Positions 33,481 through 43,982 of a DNA stretch of 64,000 nt are shown here, in pieces (position 1 is the stretch's first letter; each line of letters starts with the position of its first letter). The position numbers were made by a program, and so were the translations under genes. The stretch spans positions 1-64,000 of the forward strand of contig JALLLT010000057.1 in NCBI GenBank assembly GCA_025266875.1, read 5' to 3'. The notes beneath the pieces are model-generated. The model was not told where the DNA came from. It was given only the letters and a program-made list of their open reading frames with translations, and made no database searches. Source of the DNA: Fennellomyces sp. T-0311. Its lineage: Eukaryota; Mucoromycota; Mucoromycetes; Mucorales; Lichtheimiaceae.

Positions 33481-33497
33481 TCCCTCCAGATGGATGC

Positions 33498-34364
33498 TCA
33501 TGCGTCTCGCAAGTCATCCATCTCCTGTATCCTTGGTCTCTGCAACGCTTGATACCCTGAATGTGGTTTTGGTCGGTTGACATACAACTTCATTTGATCA
33601 GCATGTACCACAGTTGGCAGTACTAGGTGTCCGTCCTTGAGTCGGTATACATCGCGTCCCAACTTTTCATATATCTGGTATGGCCCCACCCAATGTGGAG
33701 CTAGGCCCGCGCCGAAACTTCCGATTGCGTGATTTCGGACCATCACTCTGTCGTACAACTGATATTTCCTAGGTTGTGAGTGTTTATCATAGTCCTTCTT
33801 CATTTTCCCGGCATATTCTGCATGCATCCGAGCCACTCGTGGAATGGTGTATTGTTGGTGTTCCATGATTTGTAGAATGCGGCCATATATCTGTTCCTCC
33901 ACTGCATTAGTTGTCTCATCTTCACCGATATCGTCCTATGCATCAAAAGTCCTTGGTTGTCGAGCATGCACCAAGTAAAAAGGAGAGGCATCCACGGCAG
34001 CACTTTTGGAGGTTCTCATGACAAATAGGGTAGCGGGTAACCATGCATCCCAATTGCCAGTGAATTGAGTACATAATTTAGCCAGAACCGCCTTCATCGT
34101 TTGTATTGCTCGTTCCACCTTGCCTTGTCTATGCGAATGATGTGCCGGACCCACTTCAATTCGAATTCCGTAGTTTGACATCATACTCGTTGTCATTCCT
34201 GAGATAAAAGGGGGACCACCATCGGTAATAGCTCTCTTGGGTACTCCATGTCTGCACACCCATTGATATAGAAACCACATAGTCGTCTCTGATGTTTGTT
34301 CCTTGGTTGCCATCACCTCCGGCCATCCGGTGAATATGTCAATACCTATGATTCCGCCTTTGTG
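33498..34364 (-). pseudogene. Element B integrase, C-terminal half
   Basis: Minus-strand text begins KGGIIGIDIFTGWPEVMATK and continues with the catalytic region (AITDGGPPFISG, second Asp; HSHRQGKVERAIQ, Glu). It then goes, after a TAG at 33933-33935 that looks like CAG to TAG, to the C-terminal domain (YDRVMVRNHAIGSFGAGLAPHWVGPYQ, cited in part) and a stop at 33498. The N half ends at 45817 on the other strand with LPVATESGH. The 5-bp duplication (TTGTG at 34360-34364, CACAA at 45813-45817) marks where element A split them. Confidence 0.88.
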
Positions 34365-35164
34365 TGTGGTGAGAGAGTTATAAGAAATAGAATTGGTAAC
34401 AAGAAATAGAATTCATTGAGAATCTGAATAATTGTATGTCCTTTATTATGGATGAACTCTCTCTCTTTTATATCTTTTACTGGAGATTCTAATATCCGTT
34501 CCTGGATAAATGATACTTGGTCGAGGACGTATCGGGTTGTGTGTTCGTCTTATGTTTTACCGACGACGGCAGATATCGACTCCGTGTACTCTGTGATAGG
34601 TGCATGTCCTGTAGAACATCATTCAGCTTCCTTGAAACCGGTGTAAGGTAATACCGTTCATATCTTAGTCATCAGTACTCTTCCAGAGTGTTCGTCTGAT
34701 GGAATGTGCTAGAATGGATGTTTAACCGATCTCCATTGTGTCTGTGGTATCGCTCAATTGGAAAGCTTCAAATGACGAGACCAAAAATAAGATAATGTTT
34801 TATTGAAGAGAACTACTCTCTATTTATAATGATGATGAGTCGGGACGGAGAAGGTGAATGCTTTTCTATCAGAGCCGAATCCGTGTTATCGCCGTAATCC
34901 CTAATGACCATACTGCCTTATTACGAAGGAGCGGATAATCATGCAGAGACTGAGTTAACGTGAATGGTCCTTCTTGAAGTCTGAACCCAGATCAAGGTCT
35001 CACTGACACACAAGCCAGTGAACAGGCCAATAGATAACTGTGCGGTTGTTGATGTCTAAATAAAGGAACGGATGTAACAAAGGCTGAGATGGAAAGGTCT
35101 GTAGACAATGGATGACTGGTATGTCAGGATACGACAGTGTCCATACATGTAGTGGTTCACCACA
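34365..35164 (-). mobile_element. 3' LTR of element A with nested family C solo LTR
   Basis: Plus-strand reading TGTGGTGAGAGAG to GGTTCACCACA. Net length 401 bp after removing 34743-35136 and one GTGTC. The flanking duplication TTGTG is at 34360-34364. Confidence 0.95.
34743..35136 (+). mobile_element. Solo LTR, family C (394 bp)
   Basis: Flanked by GTGTC at 34738-34742 and 35137-35141. The empty site is visible in the other A LTR at about 41006-41014, so the insertion is certain. It postdates element A. Confidence 0.97.
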
Positions 35165-35207
35165 TTACCCCCTGCCAGGTTCAAACATCATTCTGTTAAG
35201 CGTATGC

Positions 35208-38200
35208 TTACTGATGTGTGTGCAAGCGTTTGTTATATCTTTGTGCAGGTGTATCAACTTGTTTTCGCTTGTTGCGCTTAGGGTAACGTGAAGGTGTGTC
35301 TACCTGCGACCACGTGCATGTTTGCTTACGCTTCTGCTGTCTTTGGGTAGTAGCATTTGCAGTTGTGCTGGCAGCTGTTGTAGCTTGCTCTGTTGCTTTA
35401 TTCCCAACTCTTTCCCAGTACTTTGTAATCTCAAGCGGACTGTTGAAGGACACTGGTGGTTCCCAAGTATCGTCCGATGGACTGTAATCCTTCCATCTTA
35501 CTCGGTACTCATACTTTCCCGGAGCTAGCTCGTTATGATCTACGATGGACTGGATCGTGTAGTACTTTCCGTTTTTCTCATATGTTTCAGAAGTGTCAAT
35601 TAATGCATCCTGTGAAAGGAGCTTGAGCTGTGATGGAGCATAGTTGCGCGATGTGAGGAGTCCCTGTTCATCTCTAAGGACGTATGATCCTCCTTTGGTC
35701 TTCCTTACGACGGTATACAGTCCTTCATACTTTGGATCCATTTTGTTGCGTCGTGTCTCATCTTTTACCATGACTTGGCTGCCCGGTGTATATTCTACAA
35801 GACGGTACTTTGCATTGTATTTGCCACTTTTCATGTCTGCTAATGCTTTGGTTCTCTCTGCTATTGCAGGGAATACAACTTCGGACATTACTTTGATCCT
35901 GTCCTGCAATTACTCTTCGGTCATTTGCCGGGGAATGATTTCTTTGCTGTAATCTCGGAATCCATTCATTGCTCTGTTGAACATGAGTGCGAATGGTGTA
36001 GAACCATGTCTGCTGGCTACTTTGTTATTGAGTGCCAGTTGCACAGGCTTGACATACAAATCCCAGTCTTTGGTTGCATCTTGTACATACTTGCGGATCA
36101 CATTGATAGATGTTTGCACGAACCGCTCAGCAACGCCATTACCTCTGGGGTGATAAGGTGTGGATAAAACGTGTTCAAAGCCTGAAGTTTCGCTTAACTT
36201 TTTCATTAAAGAGTTGACGAATTCAGTACCGTTGTCTGACTGTAAGTAACGTGGAAAACCATAATCGCAGAAAGTGTCTATAACTGCTTTGACTACTGTG
36301 TCGGATGATTTATCCGGTATAGCATGTAGTACACAAAAACGTGTGCAAATGTCGACCATAACTAGTAAATAGTTGTTTCCGCGATGGCTTGTTCCAAAAC
36401 CTGACGCGAGATCGATTGCCCATTGATCTGATGGATAAAGTGCATGGATGGTCCGTACTGGATTATATCCTACTTTGCCGATATTGAATCGCTGGCATTG
36501 TGGGCAACTTTTAACAAGTGTGGTAGCCTCTTTATACATGTTGTTCCATTTCACGCCATCGTTGTGTAACGATTTGACCATGGCTTCTGCTCCAAAATGA
36601 CCAAATGCATGTGCTTTCGCCAACAATTGATGTCTATCCTGTTCTGGCGGTACAAAATAGACCTCATTTGCATCTTCAGATGTTTCTGTATCTGTAAGTT
36701 GGTCCTTAGGTAGGTTGATTTCCACCTGTTTGTTTTGCAGATCAGTGTTTACTGTGTTCGGAACTTTCATGTTTTTCTTATTCCGTGTGTTACGGTGCGC
36801 CACTCTGACCTTTTGCCTGTGTTCTTCTCCCCCCAGATCTTTTTCCATGGGGAAAAGTCTAGATAATCGATCAGGCAAAATGTTGTCTAGCCCAGGCAGG
36901 TGTACGACTGTGAACTGATAGTCCATGATGACATCATACCAGCGCAAGAGCATAGCACTTAACACTTTTGTGGTGTGCATGTAGGTCAGACTCTTGTGAT
37001 CCGTGTATAACGTGAAAGGATTACCTCATAAATACTTATGAAACTTCTTGAATGCATACACTACGGCAAGCAATTCTAAAGTTGTGACGCTGTACGATTT
37101 TTCGCTTTTGGATAATGCGCGCGACATGAAAGCTATATGCTTCGTCTCGCCATCAATAAGCTGGTACAAGCAGGCTGATATGCCGCTTAAAGAGGCATCA
37201 GTTGCAACTGAATAAGGATAGCGTGTATCGGGATAACATAAAATCGGTGCTTCTAGAAGGAGACGTTTTAATGTGTCAAAGCATTACTGTTCCTTGGTAG
37301 TCCAGTAAGGTTGAAGTGACCCTACGCTTCGTAACCTGTCCAGAGGTGCCATTAACGTGCTTGCTTTAGGAATTGACTCTCGAAAGTAGTTGAACACTCC
37401 TAAAACTCGTTGTATGTCTTTTCCCGTTTGAGGATACTCAAGGTCCTGTATGGTACTGACTTTGCGTTTGTCAAGTGTGATACCCTTTGCAGAGATGCAA
37501 AATCCAAGTAAGTAAATGCTACTTTGTGCAAAGTGCGATTTTTCAGCATTGAGTTCTAGGCTTACAGCTGTCAAGCGTTCAATAACCTTGGTAACTACTC
37601 TAGCGTGTTCTTTCATGTCATTTTTTGTTGCTATGACGAGATCATCCACAAAATGCAGACATTCTGGGATATCACTAGTCAAGGCTGACAAGGTACGCTG
37701 TGCTACACTCATGACGTGTGTCAATCCGAATCCACTTCCACGGAACATAAGCTGCGGAAATCCGTCTACTTTGAATGCTGTTTTCATACGATGGCTGGGC
37801 AAAATTGGTAGCCGATTGAAACAGGCTTTACAATCTAACGACGTGTACAATTCGCTGCCTTGTAGCATGTGAAAAATATCCCGGATAAGGGGCAAAGGAT
37901 GGTGGTCAGGTGCTACGACCAGGGCATTGAGGTGCCTCCAATCACAGACGGTCCTGATGGCTGTATAGTTACCTTCGGAATCTTTTTTCCTGGTAGTTAG
38001 GATGCTAGAATTCCAAGGGTTGTTAGGCGGTGCTGGTTCTACCACTCCATTCTGAATCCAAGTTCTGATTTGTTCATCAACTGCCTCTTTGCATGCTACC
38101 GGTATGGGGTATTGTCTTTTGCTCGACGTTACTCCTTCAGGTGTATCAATGCGCACTACTGCTTCGGGCATGGGACAGAGAGCGCCAGGTGGTATACTCT

Positions 38201-38735
38201 GGTTGCGATTTAATGCAGGTTGTACAGTAGCATTGAATTCCGCCCTTTGTGTAACTGTACCGGCAGGACTGTTGTTAGGTTCCGGTTCATCGTCAACTTC
38301 ATCTTTTTCCGTTTTCTCCTTTTTCCATGAAGTTGCTAAACCTGTAATGCCAATGCCTAATTTTGACATTAAGTCCAAACCGATGGTCACTGGTGTAGTA
38401 CCATGCAAGTTCATGACAAAGAAGTCGTGTGTATACGTTTTCTCATTATACTCAAGCTGTACGTTTTGCACTAAGCCAAGCAAGTCAGCTGTTGAATCTT
38501 TTTGTGCAAGAGACACTGTAATATTTTGTACTGCATTTTTATTTAAAACTTTTACTGATTTTATTGACTTTAACTCTTCTACTAGAGCTGGCGAGAGAAA
38601 GGAACTGTTCGCCCCAGTATCCAGCAGAGCCAAGACTTGTCTAGTCTGTACAGTAATAGGAGTGTATAGTGAGTCATCAGTGTCTGTTTGCAGTGTACGG
38701 CATTTGTGTTTACCTGTTATATCCATATCCTGTAA
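35208..38735 (-). pseudogene. Element A pol: protease, RT, RNase H, integrase, chromodomain
   Basis: One frame from about 38735 to 35208. Order: aspartic protease (LLDTGANSSFLS), RT (ALVVAPDHHPLPLIRD, catalytic LHFVDDLVIAT), RNase H (ending LPDRLSRLF), integrase zinc finger (HAFGHFGAEAM, CPQCQRF), core (WAIDLASGFG, LQSDNGTEF, NGVAERF) and a chromodomain (YEYRVRWKDYSPSDDTWEPP). Three in-frame stops break it: TAA 37284-37286, TGA 37026-37028 and TAA 35910-35912. In context each is a one-step C-to-T change from CAA, CGA and CAA. Otherwise the polyprotein is intact, so the copy is recently dead. Chromodomains guide integration into heterochromatin in this group. Confidence 0.92.
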
Positions 38736-39845
38736 CTAGCCTGGTAGAATTTCTTCTAGAATAGTTCTATCCCTAGGCGAGGCTGTAGGTGCGGATGATG
38801 GTGTGGACGAAGGTGAGGATCTGACATGGACGGTGTGGTTGGTGACACGAGCAGCTTTGTTTGCTCGCGCATCCCTATATCCTTGACACTCGTGCCCTCG
38901 AATGTACGGAACTTTCTTGCAATACCTGCAGAGGTTGTAGTTCGTGTTGCTGTTGCTGCTTGATGCTACGGCGTTTGCCTGCTGCAGCACTGCTTCTCTC
39001 TGCTGCTGCAACACATGGCATTCTTTTGCAGAATGAGATCCACGTGGATGCACTGGGCAATCACCATATTTACGCTGGTTAGCGTTTGGACGATGGCGCG
39101 AAGCAAGTGAGGATGAGGTATGCTCATGTTCTATACGGCGCTTACACGTGTCTTGATTGTTATTTTGTTCATGGTGTTCACCAAGATTTTCCCCTAAGGT
39201 CGAAACAACAAGCTGCGCCACTTCAGCTATATCACTTGGCAGCTGGGCACCAAAGTGGCGAGTCAAAGTAGGGACAACCTTTTCACGGACGGCAGATGGC
39301 AAGGAACAAAGGTAGTCATAGGTGAGTTCAGGACCATTGGCACGGCCGGCTTGGTAGGCTAATTCTACCCATCTCTCTGTGTAGAGACGGATAGACTCAT
39401 TCTTGTGGGGGCGAGTGTTGAACAACTCATGACGCTTGTGGAAGGTGTGATATGGGTTGTCATACTCTCTATGAATGGCTTGGACGGCTTGTCTCCAGGT
39501 CAGGTTTTTGTCAGCAAGCTCACGGCGGCACCAAGACACTTGGTTGCTATCTAAGCACGACCAAATAAGGCGCTCCCAGTTGGCATCAAAGTCTAAACCA
39601 TGCATGCGGAGCTGGACTTCAAAAGCAGAGACAAAGGACGCGACAGACTCGTGGACGGGACGGCTCGGATCTCGGACGACACTGCCTCTGATCTGCAAGG
39701 CAGGCATGTTATTGGGGACGGTGAGTTGCTGTTTAGTTGAAAAAGTATAAATTTTATTTGGAAGACTTTTTGACCTGCTCCAATAGGTATATGGTCGCTT
39801 CCTTGCGGTACAAATGTATAGATATAAAAGAGTATCTGGTGCCAT
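38736..39845 (-). CDS. Element A gag
   Basis: About 369 codons, in the same frame as pol and separated from it by a TAG at 38736-38738. The retrotransposon gag fold is suggested by YTERWVELAYQAGRA and LPSAVREKVVPTLTRH. There is a Cys/His-rich end (CPVHPRGSHSAKECHVL; CRYCKKVPYIRGHECQG), divergent from the CCHC knuckle. The Met at 39845 lies in a TATA-like region; the first internal Met with gag-like text is MPALQIRGSVV, about 39705. The TAG could be a real readthrough stop or a CAG-to-TAG mutation. Confidence 0.82.
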   Translation of the reverse strand: MAPDTLLYLYICTARKRPYTYWSRSKSLPNKIYTFSTKQQLTVPNNMPALQIRGSVVRDPSRPVHESVASFVSAFEVQLRMHGLDFDANWERLIWSCLDSNQVSWCRRELADKNLTWRQAVQAIHREYDNPYHTFHKRHELFNTRPHKNESIRLYTERWVELAYQAGRANGPELTYDYLCSLPSAVREKVVPTLTRHFGAQLPSDIAEVAQLVVSTLGENLGEHHEQNNNQDTCKRRIEHEHTSSSLASRHRPNANQRKYGDCPVHPRGSHSAKECHVLQQQREAVLQQANAVASSSNSNTNYNLCRYCKKVPYIRGHECQGYRDARANKAARVTNHTVHVRSSPSSTPSSAPTASPRDRTILEEILPG

Positions 39846-39969
39846 GTCTGAAAAAACCCCTTACGGGGAAAAAGACAGGCCGATATGGAAACGTTGCGTA
39901 GAGTTATAGAATTAGAGAGAAGAAAAACAATGTAGATAGAATATCAATAATGTAAACGTGGGTATCACC

Positions 39970-40592
39970 CTAAGTGTGGTGGTGTGTACGTGCTGATGGT
40001 CCGCCTTGAAGAGCTTCTTCCGGTGCCGGTTCATCGTCATCGTACTGTGCATCTTTATGGCTCAGTCTATCAACCTTGCGGAGGACATGCAAAAGGAGTT
40101 GCTGTTTAGGCTGCGAAGCCTGCAGGGCCTTGTGGATTGCCTGGTACGTCTGTAGTTCTTCTAGGGCTTCTTGCTGCTCGGCCTTCAAGGTCTGGCGTTT
40201 TTCCGCAGTCTCGTTGCGGCTGTTGAAGTAGGCTTGAGCAGCCTGTTCAAGACGGTTTCTCAGAATTGCTTCTGAGTTGCCAGGCGTTAAAACCCTGTCG
40301 GCATAATAATTTTCCAGTGTCAAAACCTGGGCCTTTTTGGCATTTGTGCCGGTTTCGGAAGAATCAGGTTCCGGATGTGTTTCACTTTGTTCCAGTTCCT
40401 GTTCCTGAGCACGGTCAATCATGGCAACATCTTCGCTGCCGGTGGTCGCGGGTTGCTCGCTGGTTGCGGCAGGTACTTGGGCTTGACCTTCAGTAGGTGC
40501 GACTTGCTGCTGCTCAATTTGGCGAGTTTCCTCGGCGGCGTTGGCAGCGACAACGGCAGTGGTGGGCATGGTGTTCTTGACGTTCTTGACCA
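39970..40592 (-). CDS. Element A small upstream ORF (gag-like or unknown)
   Basis: ATG at 40590-40592 (MVKNVKNTMPTTAVVAANAA) starts a 207-residue frame: Gln/Glu-rich, then a long coiled coil (AEKRQTLKAEQQEALEELQT) and an acidic/His tail. It lies between the 5' LTR and gag, with about 125 bp before the gag ORF. It may be an N-terminal gag exon or a separate protein; no family recognised. The frame extending upstream of 40592 runs into the LTR and is not counted. Confidence 0.6.
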
Positions 40593-40633
40593 TCTTGATA
40601 GCTTGAGGTACTTGATAATTCAACGAAAAAAAA

Positions 40634-41034
40634 CGTGGTGAGAGAGTTATAAGAAATAGAATTGGTAACAAGAAATAGAATTCGTTGAGAATCTGAATAA
40701 TTGTATGTTCTTTATTATGGATGAACTCTCTCTCTTTTATATCTTTTACTGGAGATTCTAATATCCGTTCCTGGATAAATGATACTTGGTCGAGGACGTA
40801 TCGGGTTGCGTGTTCGTCTTATGTTTTACCGACGATGGCAGATATCGACTCCGTGTACTCTGTGATAGGTGCATGTCCTGTAGAACATCATTCAGCTTCC
40901 TTGAAACCGGTGTAAGGTAATACCGTTCATATCTTAGTCATCAATACTCTTCCAGAGTGTTCGTCTGATGGAATGTGCTAGAATGGATGTTTGACCGATC
41001 TCCATTGTGTGCATACATGTAGTGGTTCACCACA
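40634..41034 (-). mobile_element. 5' LTR of element A (hybrid after inversion)
   Basis: 401 bp; its first base is C instead of T. Its right flank CTGAC (41035-41039) is the complement of GTCAG found beside the solo A LTR at 46218-46222, not of the TTGTG beside the 3' LTR. This mismatch is the signature that its outer part was exchanged with the solo LTR during an inversion. Confidence 0.93.
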
Positions 41035-41729
41035 CTGACGAACAAAAGTATCAAGTCCTGGGAAATCTGTTTGTCAGACCAGCTCTCGAGTGGTTCAGGG
41101 AACTCAAGGTTGACAACCTGCCATTTTATTCCAATGACAACAACTGCTTTGTCAAAGTGTTTGTCAAAAAGTTTCTCACTGAAACACAGAAGACCGAACT
41201 ACAGGAAGCATTCTATGCAAGAGTGCAAGCACCTGGAGAGCTGGGAGAAGATTACATAACAGCTAAGATAGCGTTATGGAGACGCACAGCCCCTGTAAAT
41301 CAAGAATTGGGAACAGAACAAGTCATGTCAGTCAAAAGAGGACTACTACCACACAATGAATTCTATCTGGAGCTCAAAGCACCCAAAACCCTAGAAGAAT
41401 TACGGGCAGCAGTTCGCATGGCTGATCATTTCAATCAACAACCAAATGGCTTGCCAACACAGTTAGTGGGAATCAAAGATAACGGAATAGTCAACAAAGA
41501 CCACCAATTACCAAGGAACAACCTGGTAAATGTAGCAATCAAAACTCCATCACAGCTGGAAAAACGAGTGGATGACCTGGCAAACCAATTGGAAAAAATG
41601 GTGACACTGCAGCAAAAGTTGATTGAAAGCCAAACGCAGGTTATGCAAAACCGAGACATGGGAAAACCGCAGTCATCAATCATCTGTTACAACTGTGAGA
41701 AACCGGGACACATAGCAGCGTATTGCTGA
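41035..41729 (+). pseudogene. Element B gag, main part (in inverted segment)
   Basis: The frame begins in mid-protein (DEQKYQVLGNLFVRPALEWF) because its first exon part lies at 46346-46218. The gag fold follows (ARVQAPGELGEDYITAKIAL), then a coiled coil (LEKRVDDLANQLEKMVTLQQ) and a CCHC zinc knuckle (CYNCEKPGHIAAYC). A TGA at 41727-41729 stops the frame just after the knuckle; a second Cys/His box (CGICNSRQHAITYC) follows in the same frame, so the stop is likely a mutation. Confidence 0.88.
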
Positions 41730-42566
41730 CAACCATGTGGAATCTGCAACAGTAGACAACATGCTATCACTTATTGCCCAGAAAACCAGTACAACAGGTC
41801 GAGAAACATGGGCAGACTGGAACCAGAGCCACGAGGTCAAGAGTCAGGGGATCACCAGCAGGGTTTTCAGGAAGGGCGCCGCTAAGAACAGGAGCGAGCG
41901 CCCTTCAACAAGAAAAGGATCCTGTTCACACAGTTCAAACGATTTGGACTATCAATCAAAGTGGAGATCCAGCTGAAGTCACGCCAGAAGGAGAAGCCAT
42001 GGATGAAGACCAGGAAAAGAGTCAGCTTCCACCACTCAAGTTCGATTTGTTGAAAGCCATACAATTGGGTACACAGGAGGCGGAGGCCAACAAGAGAGAA
42101 AGGGTGGAGTTAGCAGCATGGACTCGAGCACAGGAAGTTCGACAGAAAAAATAGCCTCTTTGGAAAAAGCTAGAGCCAAGAAACAGGAATTACAACAAGC
42201 CGATGCGGTTGCTGTAGCCGATGGTCGGACAAAACCCTCAATTCTGGCACAAGCCAACAAAGGATTCCCTATGATGTTGAAGCCAGATGGATCAGTGGAT
42301 GAATTTGATTTATGGGAAGCAGTATGACAAACCAAAATGGAAGTCCCTCTACATCAACTGCTATTTTATTCGCCAGCCTTGTATCAAACTTTCATGGAAG
42401 GTATCAGCACAAAGGGAGTGAAGAAAAAGCAACCGGGAGACAAGAAAAAAGAGCTGGCAGATGGTGATCGACAAGCACGAGGCCATATCATCTCCACAGA
42501 CTGCGACCCATCAGTTCACCTGACCATACGGCAGGAGATTCACCACCAATACATCAACTTCAGGCA
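41730..42566 (+). pseudogene. Element B gag-pol linker, broken frames
   Basis: Three overlapping short frames (41774-42154, 42118-42327, 42337-42648) carry Glu/Lys/Gln-rich text such as DEDQEKSQLPPLKFDLLKAI and PMMLKPDGSVDEFDLWEAV. They read as one protein interrupted by stops (for example TAG at 42152-42154 and TGA at 42325-42327) and shifts. It links gag and protease. Confidence 0.6.
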
Positions 42567-43946
42567 GTGTATTTTGCGATTGGGGACACAATTATGGAGG
42601 CCATGCTTGATGGAGGTGCCACGGTCAGCATTATGCCATTCTGGATAGCAGAAGAAGCAGGGTTGACAGGCAAAATCACCCCCACAAATCAAGGATTCAG
42701 CTACAGTGGGAAGTTCGAGCAGAAAGTCGTGGGTCGGCTTACAGAGGTCACTTTAACCATGTCGGAAGAGTTGGATGTCATCCATTCATTCCTGATTGCG
42801 GAAGACCCAGATACACCATTTCTGCTAGGCCTAGATTTCATGGTGGGAGCTAAGGTCGTAACAGATCCGATACAAGAATGTATTACATTCTCGGTGGAAG
42901 AAGGTGGAAATGAAAGGGTGATCCGGATTCCTACACATGAGGGAAATGGAGTGCGCTTCAAGGAGGACAACAATGCGAACGACGTCATGACCATCACTCG
43001 ACAGGACATGGGGAACGATGCTCCGGCGTTGGTGACTCTGGTGGCGGACCTTACACTGGGTCCAAACGAAATCTCCATTTTGGACATCAATGAACTTTCA
43101 AGCGAAGAAAAAGTGTCCCAAGACACAGTGACCATCCTGGAGCCAGTCACTTCGGCACTACAAAAGGGAATTATAGTCATGCCAACCATTCGCCATGAAA
43201 CACTGAAGGACATGACAGCAGTGGGGAACATTAGTAACAAGGAGATCCGATTGAAGGCAGGAGAAACTATTGGAATGATGATGAACTCTGAAACGACATT
43301 GCTGGAATGGAAGAATGGAGGGAAGAAGGTCACCTCAAGCCATCACGAGGTTGTGGACTTCCTGGCCAATATGATCGTATATCCGGACCAATGCCGGTTG
43401 CCTTCACATTCGAGCAGTTTCATATTCATGCCGGAGGCGAGGGAAACAGGGAAAGCTGGAGTCATCCACCAAGTAAATATGGCTCAAGTGTCGCAGGGAG
43501 AGAAGAGCGACTTGAACGGATTTGACATAAATCCGGAATTGCCACAAGAAGACCAACTCCAAATATTAAGCATCTTGGAGAAACACTCGAAGGTTTTTGT
43601 AACCAAATTGGAAGAAGTAAATAAACTGCGAGTTGAACCGTACAAGATCCGTCTCAAACCAAATGCGATCCCTCATAAAACGGCTCTATATCCTATACCC
43701 CACGATGCAAGCATATGGTTAAAAGAGCATTTGAAAAAGCTCACAGAATTGGGCATGATTGAGCCTAGTACCAGTCCTTGGGCTGCGGGAACAGTACTAG
43801 TACCCTCTGATCGGGAAAAGCAAAAACCTCGAAGAAGAAAAGCAAAAATGAGGGCAGACCTACAAATCAAGAAGAAAACTAGACAAGGCCAAGTCTATGT
43901 GGTGAAGAAAGTCTGGACCGTAGAACAGGGAGAAAAAGAAGACTAG
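42567..43946 (+). pseudogene. Element B pol: protease and start of RT
   Basis: The protease is at the start (EAMLDGGATVSIMPFWIAEE, active-site DGGAT in place of the usual DTGA; FLLGLDFMVG further on). A long linker follows, then the first RT text (NAIPHKTALYPIPH, LTELGMIEPSTSPWAAGTVLV). The frame ends at TAG 43944-43946 and RT resumes at 43983 in another frame, so an indel lies near 43850-43980, in a Lys-rich, low-complexity zone. Confidence 0.88.
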
Positions 43947-43982
43947 GAGGATTGGGAAGAGAGAGACAAGGAAATCAGAAAT

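Larger units (their letters stand above)
34365..41034 (-). mobile_element. Ty3/Gypsy element A, full length, chromovirus type
   Basis: Two 401-bp LTRs in direct orientation (34365-35164 with a nested insert, and 40634-41034) bound a 5.47-kb interior with gag and pol on the minus strand. The polypurine tract (GGCAGGGGGTAA, minus strand) lies beside the 3' LTR at 35165-35175. No TGG primer site is next to the 5' LTR; the sequence there is a T run, so self-priming or decay is possible. The LTRs differ at roughly seven positions, apparently all transitions. It inserted in the integrase of element B (TSD TTGTG). Confidence 0.93.

Noticed and set aside
40593..40671. N-terminal extension MLPILFLITLSP as a signal peptide of the element A small ORF
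   Set aside because: It is encoded partly by the LTR and a T run; a normal Met start lies at 40592.
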